Shown here in pieces: positions 1 to 9,808 of a stretch of 64,000 nucleotides of DNA. The translations under genes were made by a program, and so were the position numbers. The notes under the pieces were generated by a model. That model worked only from the letters and a program-made list of their open reading frames with translations, did no database searches and had not been told where the DNA came from. Source of the stretch: Vibrio gigantis (GTDB taxonomy: Bacteria; Pseudomonadota; Gammaproteobacteria; Enterobacterales; Vibrionaceae); the NCBI RefSeq assembly GCF_024347515.1, contig NZ_AP025493.1:1-64000 (forward strand), in the 5' to 3' direction. The stretch's first letter is position 1. The number at the start of each line of letters is the position of its first letter.

Positions 1-385
1 ATGAGGATTTGTCGCCAAGGTTGAATGCTGTCAGTAGTTTCGAATCTGGCGTAACAGACTGCACGTTTACAATCGGGTAACGGGAAGCAATACCAACGAC
101 AGGTGAGGTGTATAGGTAATCATCTTCAACATGTGCGCTATCGACCACAGCAAAGTGAGGGTAGCCAAGCTCATTCATCAATTGTTCTAAAGATTGCGGG
201 CTAAATATCTCTTGGAAGCCGATCACATCACAATCTAATGAACGAATCGCTTCAGTCATCCAATGTTGCTTCTTTTGCCATTCTTCGAAGCTGTAGATGT
301 TCTCAAAATCATAATAAGCATTCGGTGGCTCGAGATAGTTCAAAAGGTTGAACGTTGCGAATGTTATTTGGTTTGGTTTGTTCAA
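1..385 (-). CDS. Endonuclease/exonuclease/phosphatase-fold protein, partial
   Basis: This is the N-terminal 128 codons of a protein that continues past the left edge of the window. Translation of the minus strand gives TFATFNLLNYLEPP near the start and CDVIGFQEIFSP about 45 residues later. These match the first two conserved blocks of the EEP fold: the Asn of the N-L-N block and the catalytic metal-binding Glu of GFQE. No ATG is available; an in-frame TAG lies just upstream and a TTG at 385 follows an AGGA box, so TTG is the likely start. Family members are Mg-dependent nucleases or phosphodiesterases. The substrate cannot be told from this fragment. It is divergent from the beta-lactamase region. 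Confidence 0.8.
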   Translation of the reverse strand, partial: MNKPNQITFATFNLLNYLEPPNAYYDFENIYSFEEWQKKQHWMTEAIRSLDCDVIGFQEIFSPQSLEQLMNELGYPHFAVVDSAHVEDDYLYTSPVVGIASRYPIVNVQSVTPDSKLLTAFNLGDKSS

Positions 386-428
386 GGTTGAATCCTATTG
401 AAATCACTCCTTTAAGGATATCTAAATT

Positions 429-524
429 ATGGATACATTGTTCGGCTTTAATCCGTTATTTTTATTTGGTCTAGCTTGGGTTCTTCTCTTTCTGTTTAGA
501 TTTTCTTCACTCGCTGCACCTTAG
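429..524 (+). CDS. Possible 31-residue single-helix membrane peptide
   Basis: A short open frame encodes MDTLFGFNPLFLFG followed by a hydrophobic stretch LAWVLLFLFRF, which could form one membrane helix. An AAGGA box lies 11 bases before the ATG, which is slightly long spacing. It sits alone between a divergent nuclease gene and the beta-lactamase gene. I recognise no family. It could be a small membrane protein, a leader peptide or chance. Confidence 0.25.
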   Translation: MDTLFGFNPLFLFGLAWVLLFLFRFSSLAAP

Positions 525-579
525 GTGTAACGTTTATCTTTTATCTACGATTAAATAATCGTTTATTCATGGCTTCAAA

Positions 580-1443
580 ATGAAAAAATACACATCTCTC
601 GCTCTTATGGTGGTTAGCTTACTAGCCTCTACACCATCATTCAGTCACACCCTAGACTCTCAATCTATTCAAGGTATTGAATCGCGAGTTTCGGCGCGCA
701 TTGGTGTCGCAGTGTATGATTCCGCGACAGAGCAAACATGGAATTATAAGGGAGACGAATGCTTTCCAATGATGAGTACCTTCAAAACTTTGGCGTGTGC
801 GAATCTTCTCTATGATGCTGAAAAGAAAGGGTTAGATTTAGAATCAAAGGTTGGGATTGAATCCGGCGATCTTATCGTTTGGTCTCCGGTGACTAAAGCA
901 TTGGTAGACAAAGAAATCTCGCTTAAAGATGCGTGTACTGCAACTATGGAAATGAGCGATAACACAGCCGCTAATGTGGTTCTAAGCGGCATTGGTGGTT
1001 TTAATGGTCTAACAGAGTTCTTGCGCTTAATTGGAGACAGTAAAACACGTCTCGACCATATCGAACCCGACTTGAATCATGCTCGACCGGGTGATGAACG
1101 AGATACTACAACACCAAACACTATGGTGAAAACGTTAAATGAATTGGTGTACGGAAACGCGCTATCAGAAGAATCCAAAGCTCAGCTCAAGACATGGATG
1201 ATGAATAACAAAGTCTCTGATGGGATGATTCGTTCGATTCTGCCTGATGGTTGGCGTATCGCTGATAGGTCAGGGGCGGGGGCTTTTGGCTCACGTGCGA
1301 TAACGGCTATTGTTTGGAGTGAAACTCGCGCTCCGTTGATCATCAGTATTTCTCTTACGGAAACCGAGTTAACCATTCCTGAACGTGACGCGGTGATTAA
1401 CGAAATTAGTGAACTTATTTTTGATGAGTACTGCGTTCAATAG
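580..1443 (+). CDS. blaCARB: Class A beta-lactamase, CARB (carbenicillinase) type
   Basis: This is a periplasmic serine beta-lactamase of 287 residues that hydrolyses penicillins through an acyl-enzyme. A signal peptide covers about residues 1-22. All class A motifs are present: STFK with nucleophile Ser66, SDN at 126-128, ExxLN with Glu162 and Asn166, and RSG at 230-232. Arg instead of Lys in the last motif is the hallmark of CARB/PSE enzymes. Cys73 and Cys119 have the spacing of the usual class A disulfide. No integron, IS or resistance island surrounds it, which fits the chromosomal CARB genes known in vibrios. No strong ribosome binding site precedes the ATG at 580. The exact allele cannot be assigned by eye. 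Confidence 0.95.
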   Translation: MKKYTSLALMVVSLLASTPSFSHTLDSQSIQGIESRVSARIGVAVYDSATEQTWNYKGDECFPMMSTFKTLACANLLYDAEKKGLDLESKVGIESGDLIVWSPVTKALVDKEISLKDACTATMEMSDNTAANVVLSGIGGFNGLTEFLRLIGDSKTRLDHIEPDLNHARPGDERDTTTPNTMVKTLNELVYGNALSEESKAQLKTWMMNNKVSDGMIRSILPDGWRIADRSGAGAFGSRAITAIVWSETRAPLIISISLTETELTIPERDAVINEISELIFDEYCVQ

Positions 1444-1534
1444 TTAATACCAATACAATTCCGCGCTAGCTGCTTGTTCGCTTTTTGTTCTAGCGCGTTC
1501 TATTTCTTTAGACTCAACCAAGTAATTTGTAAAT

Positions 1535-1568
1535 AAACCGTCAGAGATGAAGTGCTGATGGTTTTATT
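1535..1568 (+). terminator. Intrinsic terminator after the beta-lactamase gene
   Basis: Arms AAACCGTCAG and CTGATGGTTT, with one G-U pair, flank a 10-base loop and are followed by a short T-rich run. It lies about 90 bases after the bla stop and before yejA. Confidence 0.6.
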
Positions 1569-1677
1569 AGTTATTACATGATGTTAGATTTGAACCTATA
1601 CTTGTTTTAACGGCATGCATTCAAAGCCGATGAATCAACTTGAATATAGAATTCATGACATTTGAAGGGAGAGTCAA

Positions 1678-3573
1678 ATGGGAACAGTTTTTCGACGCAA
1701 AGCCTCGCAACGCACTCAGTTTTTCAGGTTTAACTTGAAGTCATGTGCAATCATGTTGCCGCTTATTGCTTTACAACCCTCCGTTACTTACGCTTCTGAT
1801 ACCCAATCAACTCCTGCTGTCACCGTTATTGAAACCACACAACTGGTTGGTTTTGGTGAAGCAAAATATCCAGCTGACTTCACTCACTTTGATTACGTTA
1901 ATCCTGATGCACCAAAGCAGGGCAAAGTGACTTATGGCAGCATAGGTACTTACGATAGCTTTAATCGATTCGGTTCTCGCGGCGTTGCTGCAAGTTATAC
2001 CGGAGAGCTCTACGATACCTTAATGTTTTCTCCGAGCGACGAGATTGATGCTTATTATCCATTGATCGCTTCAAAGGTTCGCTACGCCAGTGATTTCACT
2101 TGGATGGAAATTGATATCAACCCAAAAGCTAGATTCAATGATGGCGAGCCTATTACGGCTCATGATGTGGCATTCACCTTTAATAAGTTTTCAACCGAGG
2201 GTGTTCCTCAATACCGTGTGTATTACAAAGAAATTAAGTCAGTCACCGCAGTTTCTGATTTAGTGGTTCGCATTGAGATGGAGAAGCCAAACCGCGAGAA
2301 GTTGTTTAGCTTTGCCCAAAGTACCCGCGTATTACCAGAGCATTATTGGAAAGACAGAAAACTGTCTGAGCCCCTAAGTGAGCCGCCTGTGGGAAGTGGC
2401 CCATATAAGATCATCAGTTACAAGTCTGGGCAAAGTGTCACTTACGGCCTCGATGAAAACTACTGGGCTGCCGATCTACCCGTTAACGTTGGTCGTAATA
2501 ACTTCAAGCAAGTGCAATACGATTACTACCGTGACGACACCGTAATGCTGGAAGCCTTCAAAGCAGGGGAGTTCGATCTTCGAACTGAGAACTCGGCTAA
2601 GTTTTGGGCTAACTCTTATACAGGCGCGAACTTCGACAAAGGCTATATCATCAAAGAAGAGATCAACCATGAGAAGCCTGAAACGACTCAAGGTTTTGTC
2701 TTCAACATTCAATCCCCTGTGTTTTCAGATCCAAAGGTACGCGAAGCATTAACCTACGCGATGGACTTTGAGTGGATGAACAAGAACATGTTCTACGGTC
2801 AATACAAACGTACTCGTAGTTATTTCCAAAACACCGACTACGAAGCGAAAGGTTTACCAAGCGAAGCTGAAGTAGAGTTGCTGTCTCAATACAAAGATCA
2901 GATTCCACCGAGAGTTTTCACAGAAGAATTCCAACCTCCAGTTACCGATGGTAGCGGCCGTATTCGTAGCCAAATGCGTACTGCATTCAAATTGCTGAAA
3001 GAGGCGGGTTGGGTTCTGAAAGACAAAGTCATGACTAACGAAAAGACTGGCAAGCCGATGTCTTTCGAGTTGTTGATTTACAGTCCGACCACGGAGCGTA
3101 TTGCAACGCCAGTTCAAAAGAACCTGAAGCGTATGGGTATTGAGATGAAGATCCGCACTGTCGATACTACGCAATACATCAAGCGTCTTCGTGATCGTGA
3201 TTTCGATATGGTTTCGTCGTCATTTTCTGCAAACCCTTATCCTAGCCCGAACTTAATGATTGTTTGGAACTCTAACTACATTGATTCTACTTACAATACG
3301 GCAGGTGTGATGGATCCTGTGGTTGATGCGTTAACAGAACAAATCGCACGTAACCAGCAGAACCCTGAAAAGCTACTTACGCTGGGTCGCTCTCTTGACC
3401 GAGTATTACAGTGGAACTTCTACAACATCCCTCAATGGCACGTTGGCGAATATCGCGTGGCAATGTGGGACAAGTTTGAGCGTCCGGATGTATTGCCTAA
3501 ATACGATTTAGGCATCGATACATGGTGGATTTCAGAAGAGAAGGCAGCTCTGCTTCCTGAAAAACGTCGCTAG
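1678..3573 (+). CDS. yejA: YejA-like periplasmic peptide-binding protein
   Basis: This is an extracellular solute-binding protein of family 5 (631 residues), the receptor of a Yej-type ABC importer. In enteric bacteria YejABEF takes up peptides including microcin C. The N-terminus has a long basic region and then a hydrophobic core ending near TYA-SD (about residue 39), a signal peptide with an extended n-region. A GGGAGAG box before the ATG supports this start over the internal Met26. Family marks include VNPDAPKQGKVTYGSIGTYD, a YejA-type N-terminus, and the segment GSGPYKI. It heads yejB, yejE and yejF, with a 12-base gap to yejB. Substrate is inferred from family and operon. Confidence 0.93.
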   Translation: MGTVFRRKASQRTQFFRFNLKSCAIMLPLIALQPSVTYASDTQSTPAVTVIETTQLVGFGEAKYPADFTHFDYVNPDAPKQGKVTYGSIGTYDSFNRFGSRGVAASYTGELYDTLMFSPSDEIDAYYPLIASKVRYASDFTWMEIDINPKARFNDGEPITAHDVAFTFNKFSTEGVPQYRVYYKEIKSVTAVSDLVVRIEMEKPNREKLFSFAQSTRVLPEHYWKDRKLSEPLSEPPVGSGPYKIISYKSGQSVTYGLDENYWAADLPVNVGRNNFKQVQYDYYRDDTVMLEAFKAGEFDLRTENSAKFWANSYTGANFDKGYIIKEEINHEKPETTQGFVFNIQSPVFSDPKVREALTYAMDFEWMNKNMFYGQYKRTRSYFQNTDYEAKGLPSEAEVELLSQYKDQIPPRVFTEEFQPPVTDGSGRIRSQMRTAFKLLKEAGWVLKDKVMTNEKTGKPMSFELLIYSPTTERIATPVQKNLKRMGIEMKIRTVDTTQYIKRLRDRDFDMVSSSFSANPYPSPNLMIVWNSNYIDSTYNTAGVMDPVVDALTEQIARNQQNPEKLLTLGRSLDRVLQWNFYNIPQWHVGEYRVAMWDKFERPDVLPKYDLGIDTWWISEEKAALLPEKRR

Positions 3574-3585
3574 GAGTTAGTTAGC

Positions 3586-4674
3586 ATGGCCGCGTATATA
3601 TTTCGGCGTTTACTGTTGGTGATCCCCACGCTGTGGGCGATCATCACTATCAACTTTTTTATTATCCAGATCGCCCCTGGTGGCCCGGTAGAGCAAGCGG
3701 TTGCCCAATTAGAAGGCCACAATTCTGGCATCATGGAGCGTTTTTCCGGTGGTGGACAAGAAGTTGATTTAAGCGAAAGTGACCAAGCATCTGCAAGTGG
3801 CTATAAAGGCTCTCGAGGGCTTGATCCGGAAGTGGTTGAAGAGATCAAAAAACAGTTTGGTTTTGATAAGCCGATTCACGTTCGCTACTTTGATATGTTG
3901 AAAAACTACGCGACCTTTAACTTTGGTGAAAGCCTGTTTAAGGGCGGTAACGTGATTGATTTGATCATTGAGCGTTTGCCTGTCTCCATTTCTCTGGGGC
4001 TTTGGAGTACGTTAATCATCTATGTGATTTCGATACCCCTAGGCATTATGAAGGCAATACATCACGGCTCTCGCTTTGATATTTGGTCGAGTGCTGTGGT
4101 GATTGTTGGTTATGCGGTCCCGGGCTTTTTGTTTGCGATCATCCTGATTATTTTGTTTGCGAGTGGTAACTACTTCAGTTGGTTCCCATTGCGTGGGTTG
4201 GTGTCCAGTAACTTCGACCAGCTTAACTGGTATCAGCAAATTGGCGACTACTTCTGGCATTTAGCATTGCCTATTTTCGCTATGGTCATCGGCGGCTTTG
4301 CAACGCTCAGCATGCTGACTAAAAACTCCTTCCTTGATGAAATCAATAAGCAATATGTGGTGACCGCGCGAGCGAAAGGTTTGGACGAGAGCAGCATTCT
4401 CTACAAGCACGTTTTCCGTAACGCGATGTTGATCATTATTGCCGGATTCCCAAGCGCATTTATTAGTATTTTCTTCACGGGTTCTATGTTGATTGAAGTG
4501 ATGTTTTCACTCGAAGGCATTGGTCTGCTTGGTTTTGAATCGACTATTCAGCGAGATTACCCCGTGGTGTTCAGCTCTCTCTATATCATGACCTTGCTTG
4601 GCTTGGTGCTGAGCATTATCTCCGACCTGACGTATACCTGGGTTGATCCTCGAATTGATTTTGAAGCGCGTTAA
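3586..4674 (+). CDS. yejB: YejB-like ABC importer permease
   Basis: This 362-residue inner-membrane permease matches the usual YejB length. It begins with the DppB-type N-terminal helix and the block [16 protein letters not shown] long periplasmic loop follows (about residues 35-120), then five more helices. The cytoplasmic EAA loop that contacts the ATPase is visible as [20 protein letters not shown]. It pairs with YejE to form the channel. The gene follows yejA by 12 bases and precedes yejE by 31, in one transcription unit. Confidence 0.92.
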   Translation: MAAYIFRRLLLVIPTLWAIITINFFIIQIAPGGPVEQAVAQLEGHNSGIMERFSGGGQEVDLSESDQASASGYKGSRGLDPEVVEEIKKQFGFDKPIHVRYFDMLKNYATFNFGESLFKGGNVIDLIIERLPVSISLGLWSTLIIYVISIPLGIMKAIHHGSRFDIWSSAVVIVGYAVPGFLFAIILIILFASGNYFSWFPLRGLVSSNFDQLNWYQQIGDYFWHLALPIFAMVIGGFATLSMLTKNSFLDEINKQYVVTARAKGLDESSILYKHVFRNAMLIIIAGFPSAFISIFFTGSMLIEVMFSLEGIGLLGFESTIQRDYPVVFSSLYIMTLLGLVLSIISDLTYTWVDPRIDFEAR

Positions 4675-4705
4675 TGGCGAACGAATAACAAGGTATTGAT
4701 AATAA

Positions 4706-5728
4706 ATGTTTAACAACCCTTTAGCTGAAGCTCGTTGGTTACGTTTTAAAGCAAACAAGCGTGGTTTTATCTCCCTTTGGATATTTACCATCTTGTTCGG
4801 ATTGAGCCTGTTCGCGGAAATCATTGCCAACGATAAGCCACTCTTAGTTTCTTATGATAATCAGTGGTTTGTACCTGTTATCAATGAATACGCCGAAACT
4901 GAATTTGGTGGCGAATTTGAAACCGAAGCGGACTATAAAGACCCGTATGTTATCGAACTCATTGAAGAGAGCGGATACATCGTGTGGCCAATCATTCCGT
5001 TTAGCTACGACACAATAAACTTCGATATTTCAGGTGCGGTGCCTTCGGAACCTGATTCAGTGAACTGGCTAGGAACCGATGATAAAGGACGAGACGTATT
5101 AGCTCGCATTATTTATGGATTCCGTATTTCGGTTCTATTTGGTTTTATTCTGACGATCGTATCGAGCGTGATAGGTGTCGTGGTTGGCGCAACGCAAGGC
5201 TATTACGGTGGCTGGGTTGATCTGTTCGGGCAGCGTTTTATTGAAGTCTGGTCTGGCATGCCGACTCTGTTCTTGCTGATTATCCTCTCGAGTTTTATTG
5301 AACCGAATTTCTGGTGGTTGCTCGGGATTATGGTGTTGTTCAGTTGGATGAGTTTAGTCGGCATCGTGCGAGCAGAATTTTTACGCTGCCGAAACTTTGA
5401 TTATGTGCGTGCTGCTCAGGCCATGGGTGTTGATGATAAACGCATTATGCTTCGTCACATGTTACCTAACGCGATGGTTGCATCGTTAACGATGATGCCG
5501 TTTATCCTTTCTGGCTCGGTGACCACATTAACCTCATTAGATTTCTTGGGCTTTGGTCTTCCAGCGGGTTCGCCTTCGTTAGGTGAGCTATTAGCGCAAG
5601 GTAAAGCGAACTTACAAGCGCCTTGGCTTGGTATCTCTGCTTTCGTCGTGCTTTCACTGATGCTTACGTTACTTGTCTTCGTTGGTGAAGCGGTACGTGA
5701 TGCCTTCGACCCACATCAACAGAAGTAA
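4706..5728 (+). CDS. yejE: YejE-like ABC importer permease
   Basis: The second permease (340 residues) has a DppC-type N-terminal helix, then a large periplasmic insert of about 90 residues rich in Asp and Glu that is typical of YejE. GTDDKGRDVLARIIYGFR follows, the signature at the start of the core transmembrane domain. The EAA loop reads RAAQAMGVDDKRIMLRHMLPN. The C-terminus ends FVGEAVRDAFDPHQQK, as in YejE. It lies 9 bases upstream of yejF. It should form the heterodimeric channel with YejB. Confidence 0.92.
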   Translation: MFNNPLAEARWLRFKANKRGFISLWIFTILFGLSLFAEIIANDKPLLVSYDNQWFVPVINEYAETEFGGEFETEADYKDPYVIELIEESGYIVWPIIPFSYDTINFDISGAVPSEPDSVNWLGTDDKGRDVLARIIYGFRISVLFGFILTIVSSVIGVVVGATQGYYGGWVDLFGQRFIEVWSGMPTLFLLIILSSFIEPNFWWLLGIMVLFSWMSLVGIVRAEFLRCRNFDYVRAAQAMGVDDKRIMLRHMLPNAMVASLTMMPFILSGSVTTLTSLDFLGFGLPAGSPSLGELLAQGKANLQAPWLGISAFVVLSLMLTLLVFVGEAVRDAFDPHQQK

Positions 5729-5737
5729 GGATAGGTT

Positions 5738-7357
5738 ATGACTTCAAATACAACGCCTGCTTCTCCAGTTTTGACCATAGATAAACTGTCTGTAGGTTTC
5801 GGGCGAAAAAACTCGATAGAACAAGTGACGCAAGATGTCTCTTTAGAAATATACAAAGGTGAAACGCTCGCGCTGGTAGGCGAGAGTGGTTCCGGTAAAT
5901 CGGTCACGGCTAATTCGATTTTAAAGCTGTTACCAAAAGGTTCATCTCATTACTTAAACGGTAAGATCAATTTCTCTGGCACCGATATTCTGAGTTGTTC
6001 TGAAAGACAGCTACGTGGGATTCGTGGTGGTCGTATCGGCATGATCTTCCAAGAGCCTATGGTGTCGCTTAATCCGCTTCATCGAGTCGGAAAACAGCTG
6101 GTTGAAACCCTAGCGATTCACCGTGGTATGCGAACCAATAAAGCTCAAGCTTTGGCTATTGAATGGCTTTCTAAGGTTGGTATTCGTTATCCAGAACAAA
6201 AGATATCGGCTTACCCACATGAGTTGTCTGGCGGTGAACGTCAACGCGTGATGATTGCAATGGCACTCATCAACGAACCTGAGCTACTCATTGCTGATGA
6301 GCCGACTACGGCGTTGGATGTATCGGTACAAGCGCAGATCCTTGATCTTCTCAAAGACTTACAGCAAGAACTCGGTATGGCGATGCTCTTCATTACCCAT
6401 GACTTAAGTATCGTCCGTAAGATTGCCGATAGAGTCGCGGTAATGAAAGATGGTCGCTTAGTTGAAAGTAACGATTGCCAAACATTGTTCAACGCACCAA
6501 CTCACCCTTACACGCAAAAGCTCATTAACTCTGATCCTAAAGGCTTACCTGTTCCTGTATCACCAGATAGCAAGCCTCTACTCGATGTGGAGCAACTTCG
6601 AGTTTGGTTCCCGATCACGGGCGGTTTATTCAAGCGTACGATTTCGCACGTCAAAGCCGTTACCGATATGGAGTTTACCTTGAAAAAGGGGCACTCAATC
6701 GGTCTAGTAGGTGAGAGTGGCTCTGGTAAATCAACAACCGGAATGGCGATATTAAAGCTGGTGGATAGCGAAGGGTCGATTACCTACGCGAATGAACAAA
6801 TTCAAGGTTTAGACCGCAAACAAATGCTGCCGTTTCGAAGCCGTATGCAAGTGGTGTTTCAAGATCCATTCTCTGCACTAAACCCAAGAATGTCAGTCGC
6901 TCAGGTGATTGGTGAGGGTTTGTTAGTTCATCAACAATTGGATGAGCATGAGCTCGACCAACGCATCTGTGAAGTAATGAAAGAGGTCGACCTCGATCCT
7001 GAGACTCGCCATCGTTATCCGAATGAGTTTTCTGGCGGTCAAAGGCAGCGTATTGCGATTGCGCGTGCTTTGATTCTTAAGCCAGAGTTTATCTTGTTAG
7101 ATGAACCTACGTCCTCACTAGACAGAACGGTTCAAGCACAAGTTTTAGACTTACTGAAATCACTTCAAGAGAAGTACGGCCTAACCTATCTATTCATCAG
7201 CCATGATTTGAATGTCGTGAAATCTTTGTGTCACTACACCATAGTGATGAAAGCCGGTGAGGTGATAGAGAAGGGCGATACAGAGACTTTGTTTGGTAAT
7301 CCGCAACATGAATACACTAAGCAACTGGTTAGCCTTTCTAACGTCGGTGGTGTGTAG
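5738..7357 (+). CDS. yejF: YejF-like fused double ATPase of the peptide importer
   Basis: A 539-residue protein with two ABC domains in one chain. The N-terminal half has Walker A GESGSGKS, signature LSGGERQR and Walker B LLIADEP. The C-terminal half repeats these with [16 protein letters not shown] and FILLDEP. It powers YejBE from the cytoplasm. Fusion of both ATPases is the normal YejF state and contrasts with the paralogous importer just downstream, where they are separate genes. It ends the yej operon and a terminator follows at 7403. Confidence 0.94.
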   Translation: MTSNTTPASPVLTIDKLSVGFGRKNSIEQVTQDVSLEIYKGETLALVGESGSGKSVTANSILKLLPKGSSHYLNGKINFSGTDILSCSERQLRGIRGGRIGMIFQEPMVSLNPLHRVGKQLVETLAIHRGMRTNKAQALAIEWLSKVGIRYPEQKISAYPHELSGGERQRVMIAMALINEPELLIADEPTTALDVSVQAQILDLLKDLQQELGMAMLFITHDLSIVRKIADRVAVMKDGRLVESNDCQTLFNAPTHPYTQKLINSDPKGLPVPVSPDSKPLLDVEQLRVWFPITGGLFKRTISHVKAVTDMEFTLKKGHSIGLVGESGSGKSTTGMAILKLVDSEGSITYANEQIQGLDRKQMLPFRSRMQVVFQDPFSALNPRMSVAQVIGEGLLVHQQLDEHELDQRICEVMKEVDLDPETRHRYPNEFSGGQRQRIAIARALILKPEFILLDEPTSSLDRTVQAQVLDLLKSLQEKYGLTYLFISHDLNVVKSLCHYTIVMKAGEVIEKGDTETLFGNPQHEYTKQLVSLSNVGGV

Positions 7358-7402
7358 CTAAGTACATTATTCACAGATTAGCTCCTCTCTCATTTGAATA
7401 AT

Positions 7403-7435
7403 AAATCGCTTCTGTTTCACAGTGGCGATTTTTTG
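7403..7435 (+). terminator. Intrinsic terminator of the yej operon
   Basis: Arms AAATCGC and GCGATTT enclose an inner CTG/CAG stem and are followed by TTTTG. It lies 46 bases after yejF and separates it from the second importer. Confidence 0.75.
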
Positions 7436-7723
7436 TATTTGATTTCGATTTGTCGCTGTATCAATGCAGCTTACAAACATGTTTGAATTGTCCAAGCGGT
7501 TCATTTTCTAAGTTACAAATAAATACTACCCACATTTCTAATTCTAAATTTCTTTCTGATAGCTAATTTAAGATACTGATTATTAATATTAAAAGATGTT
7601 AAGTAAACGAGTCCAAATTCAATGAAACTGTAAGCTAATGTAGGTAAATGTAACCATTTGACTACTTTTTTTTATTGATTAAATTGATGAAATATTGCTT
7701 TAAATGGAATTTGGCTAGTTAGA
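7436..7723. other. AT-rich spacer, likely promoter of the second peptide-import locus
   Basis: There is no open frame of note here. The stretch is markedly AT-rich from about 7530 on and must carry the promoter for the plus-strand genes starting at 7724. I could not place a convincing -35/-10 pair or an operator by eye. Confidence 0.4.
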
Positions 7724-8749
7724 ATGATTGCATATTTATTGAAACGTTTTGTTTTAGTTGTACCTACGTTTCTTGGTATTACGATTTTGATATTCGCGAT
7801 TACGCGTTTTGTCCCTGGAGGCCCTGTTGAGAGGATGCTGGCTAATATGCAGCCTCAAGGGGATGGTGGTGGCGCGTCTAGTCTCGTTGGCCAAAATTCA
7901 GCTCTGTCTGAAGATCAGCTAGCCGATCTTAATAAATTCTATGGGTTAGATAAGCCAGTTACTGAAGCCTATATTGAGTGGCTAATTCGTTTGGTTCATT
8001 TTGACCTAGGGGAATCGACTCGCTACTACGAACCTGTCAGTGACATGATTTTTGAGCGCCTACCTGTCTCCGTTATGTACGGCGGTGTGACCTTTTTCAT
8101 TAGCTATTTCATCTCAATCCCGCTTGGCTACTTTAAGGCCATGAAGCATGGAAGCGTTTTTGATTCTGCCTCATCAATCATGATTTTTGTCGGTTATGCC
8201 TTACCGGGATATGTGGTCGGCGTGCTTCTTATTACGTTTTTCAGTTATCACCTAGAGTGGTTCCCAATGGGGGGCTTTGTTGATGATGACTTCGACGACT
8301 TCAATACTTTCTCAGAACAAATTACTGATATTTTGTGGCATGCGGTCTTACCTTTGTTTTGTTACTTAATAGGTGACTTTGCGACCTTAACTATGACCAT
8401 GAAGAATAATTTGATGGAAAACTTATCGTCAGATTACATTCGTACCGCTATCGCTAAAGGTTTGCCTTTCAGAGAGGCGATTCGTAAACACGCACTACGC
8501 AATAGTTTAATTCCAATCGCTAGCCACTTTGGCAACTCTCTTCTTTTCTTCATGACGGGCTCTTTCTTAATTGAGGTCATTTTCGATATTAATGGCATAG
8601 GCCTGCTTGGTTATGAATCCATTGTAGAAAGAGATTACCCAGTGGTTATGGGTATTGTCGCAATCAACGCCTGCATATTGCTACTTGGCAATATCTTGTC
8701 TGATGTCTGCGTTGCATTGGTTGATCCTAGAGTGAAGTTTGGAGCTTGA
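7724..8749 (+). CDS. YejB-like permease of a second peptide ABC importer
   Basis: A 341-residue permease clearly paralogous to the YejB at 3586. It shares the block RFVPGGPVERMLANMQPQG, LDKPVTEAYIEWL, the helix around ERLPVSVMYGG, and the ending VALVDPRVKFGA. The EAA loop is TAIAKGLPFREAIRKHALRN. It opens a head-to-tail operon of permease, permease, binding protein and two ATPases, so the gene order differs from yejABEF. The stop overlaps the start of the next permease, suggesting coupled translation. The substrate is probably oligopeptides, by family and by the protease encoded downstream. Confidence 0.88.
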   Translation: MIAYLLKRFVLVVPTFLGITILIFAITRFVPGGPVERMLANMQPQGDGGGASSLVGQNSALSEDQLADLNKFYGLDKPVTEAYIEWLIRLVHFDLGESTRYYEPVSDMIFERLPVSVMYGGVTFFISYFISIPLGYFKAMKHGSVFDSASSIMIFVGYALPGYVVGVLLITFFSYHLEWFPMGGFVDDDFDDFNTFSEQITDILWHAVLPLFCYLIGDFATLTMTMKNNLMENLSSDYIRTAIAKGLPFREAIRKHALRNSLIPIASHFGNSLLFFMTGSFLIEVIFDINGIGLLGYESIVERDYPVVMGIVAINACILLLGNILSDVCVALVDPRVKFGA

Positions 8750-9795
8750 TGATGATTAAACTAAATCCGTTGACGCTAAAGCAGATCAAGCGATTCAAAC
8801 AGATAAAGCGTGGATACTGGTCGCTGATTATTCTATCTGTAATGTTATTACTGTCTCTTTTCGCTGAAGCATTGATCAATAGTAAGGCTTTGGTGGTGCG
8901 TTATCAGGGGGAATATTACTTTCCAATTGTATCTGATGTTTACTCAGGTAAGACATTTGGATTGGAATCTTCGGGAGAGGCAAACTATCGACTGCTTCAA
9001 TTAGCGCTTAAAGATAAAAACAATGGTGACTTTGCGATTCTGCCTTTGGTGCCTTGGAATCCGTACGAACAAGACTTTTCCGGCGAATACCCGCCGCATG
9101 CTCCAAGTGCTTACTCAAAGCACTATTTAGGTACCGACGTAATTGGTAGGGACATCTTAGCTCGACTGGTTTATGGGTTTCGAACCGCAATGGGATTTGC
9201 CCTGATAACTATGGTCATTGCATACAGTATTGGTGTCACTATTGGCTGTGCGATGGGTTTCTTTGGTGGCAAGTTTGACCTAATTGTTCAGAGAGTCATT
9301 GAGACTTGGTCGATGGTTCCATTCCTCTACGTGATTATGATTTTGGTCTCGATAGCGCAACCAACATTCATGTTGTTTGTATTGATCAATGTGACCTTTG
9401 GTTGGATGGGCATTACTTGGTACATGCGAACGATGACGTACAGAGAATCTGCTCGAGAGTATGTGCTAGCTGCAAAGGCGCTAGGAGCATCAACAGCAAG
9501 AATCCTCTTCAATCATATTTTACCCAACACGATGGTTATGATCGTCACTCTGGCGCCTTTTACTATTGCAGCCAACATCACCGCATTAACGGCACTGGAC
9601 TACTTAGGTTTAGGCCTTATTCCGCCGACCCCTAGTTGGGGAGAGCTTCTTCAACAAGGCAAGTCGAATCTCGATTCGCCATGGATTGTTGGCTCTGTTG
9701 TGACGGCAATTGTGAGTGTTTTGGTCATGGTTACATTCATTGGTGAAGCCATAAGAACGGCCTTTGATCCAAAAAAATATACAGTTTATAGATAG
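8749..9795 (+). CDS. YejE-like permease of the second peptide ABC importer
   Basis: A permease of about 349 residues paralogous to YejE. It has an N-terminal helix, a periplasmic insert of about 90 residues, then GTDVIGRDILARLVYGFR and the EAA loop AAKALGASTARILFNHILPN, ending FIGEAIRTAFDPKKY. Two ATGs are adjacent (8749 and 8752). A GGAG box at 8741 is better spaced for the second, but the first overlaps the upstream stop. It forms the channel with the preceding permease. Confidence 0.88.
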   Translation: MMIKLNPLTLKQIKRFKQIKRGYWSLIILSVMLLLSLFAEALINSKALVVRYQGEYYFPIVSDVYSGKTFGLESSGEANYRLLQLALKDKNNGDFAILPLVPWNPYEQDFSGEYPPHAPSAYSKHYLGTDVIGRDILARLVYGFRTAMGFALITMVIAYSIGVTIGCAMGFFGGKFDLIVQRVIETWSMVPFLYVIMILVSIAQPTFMLFVLINVTFGWMGITWYMRTMTYRESAREYVLAAKALGASTARILFNHILPNTMVMIVTLAPFTIAANITALTALDYLGLGLIPPTPSWGELLQQGKSNLDSPWIVGSVVTAIVSVLVMVTFIGEAIRTAFDPKKYTVYR

Positions 9796-9808
9796 GCACC
9801 AGGAAGTG

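Noticed and set aside
580..1443. Integron- or transposon-borne resistance gene
   Set aside because: No integrase, attC-like site, IS or terminal repeat was seen on either side.
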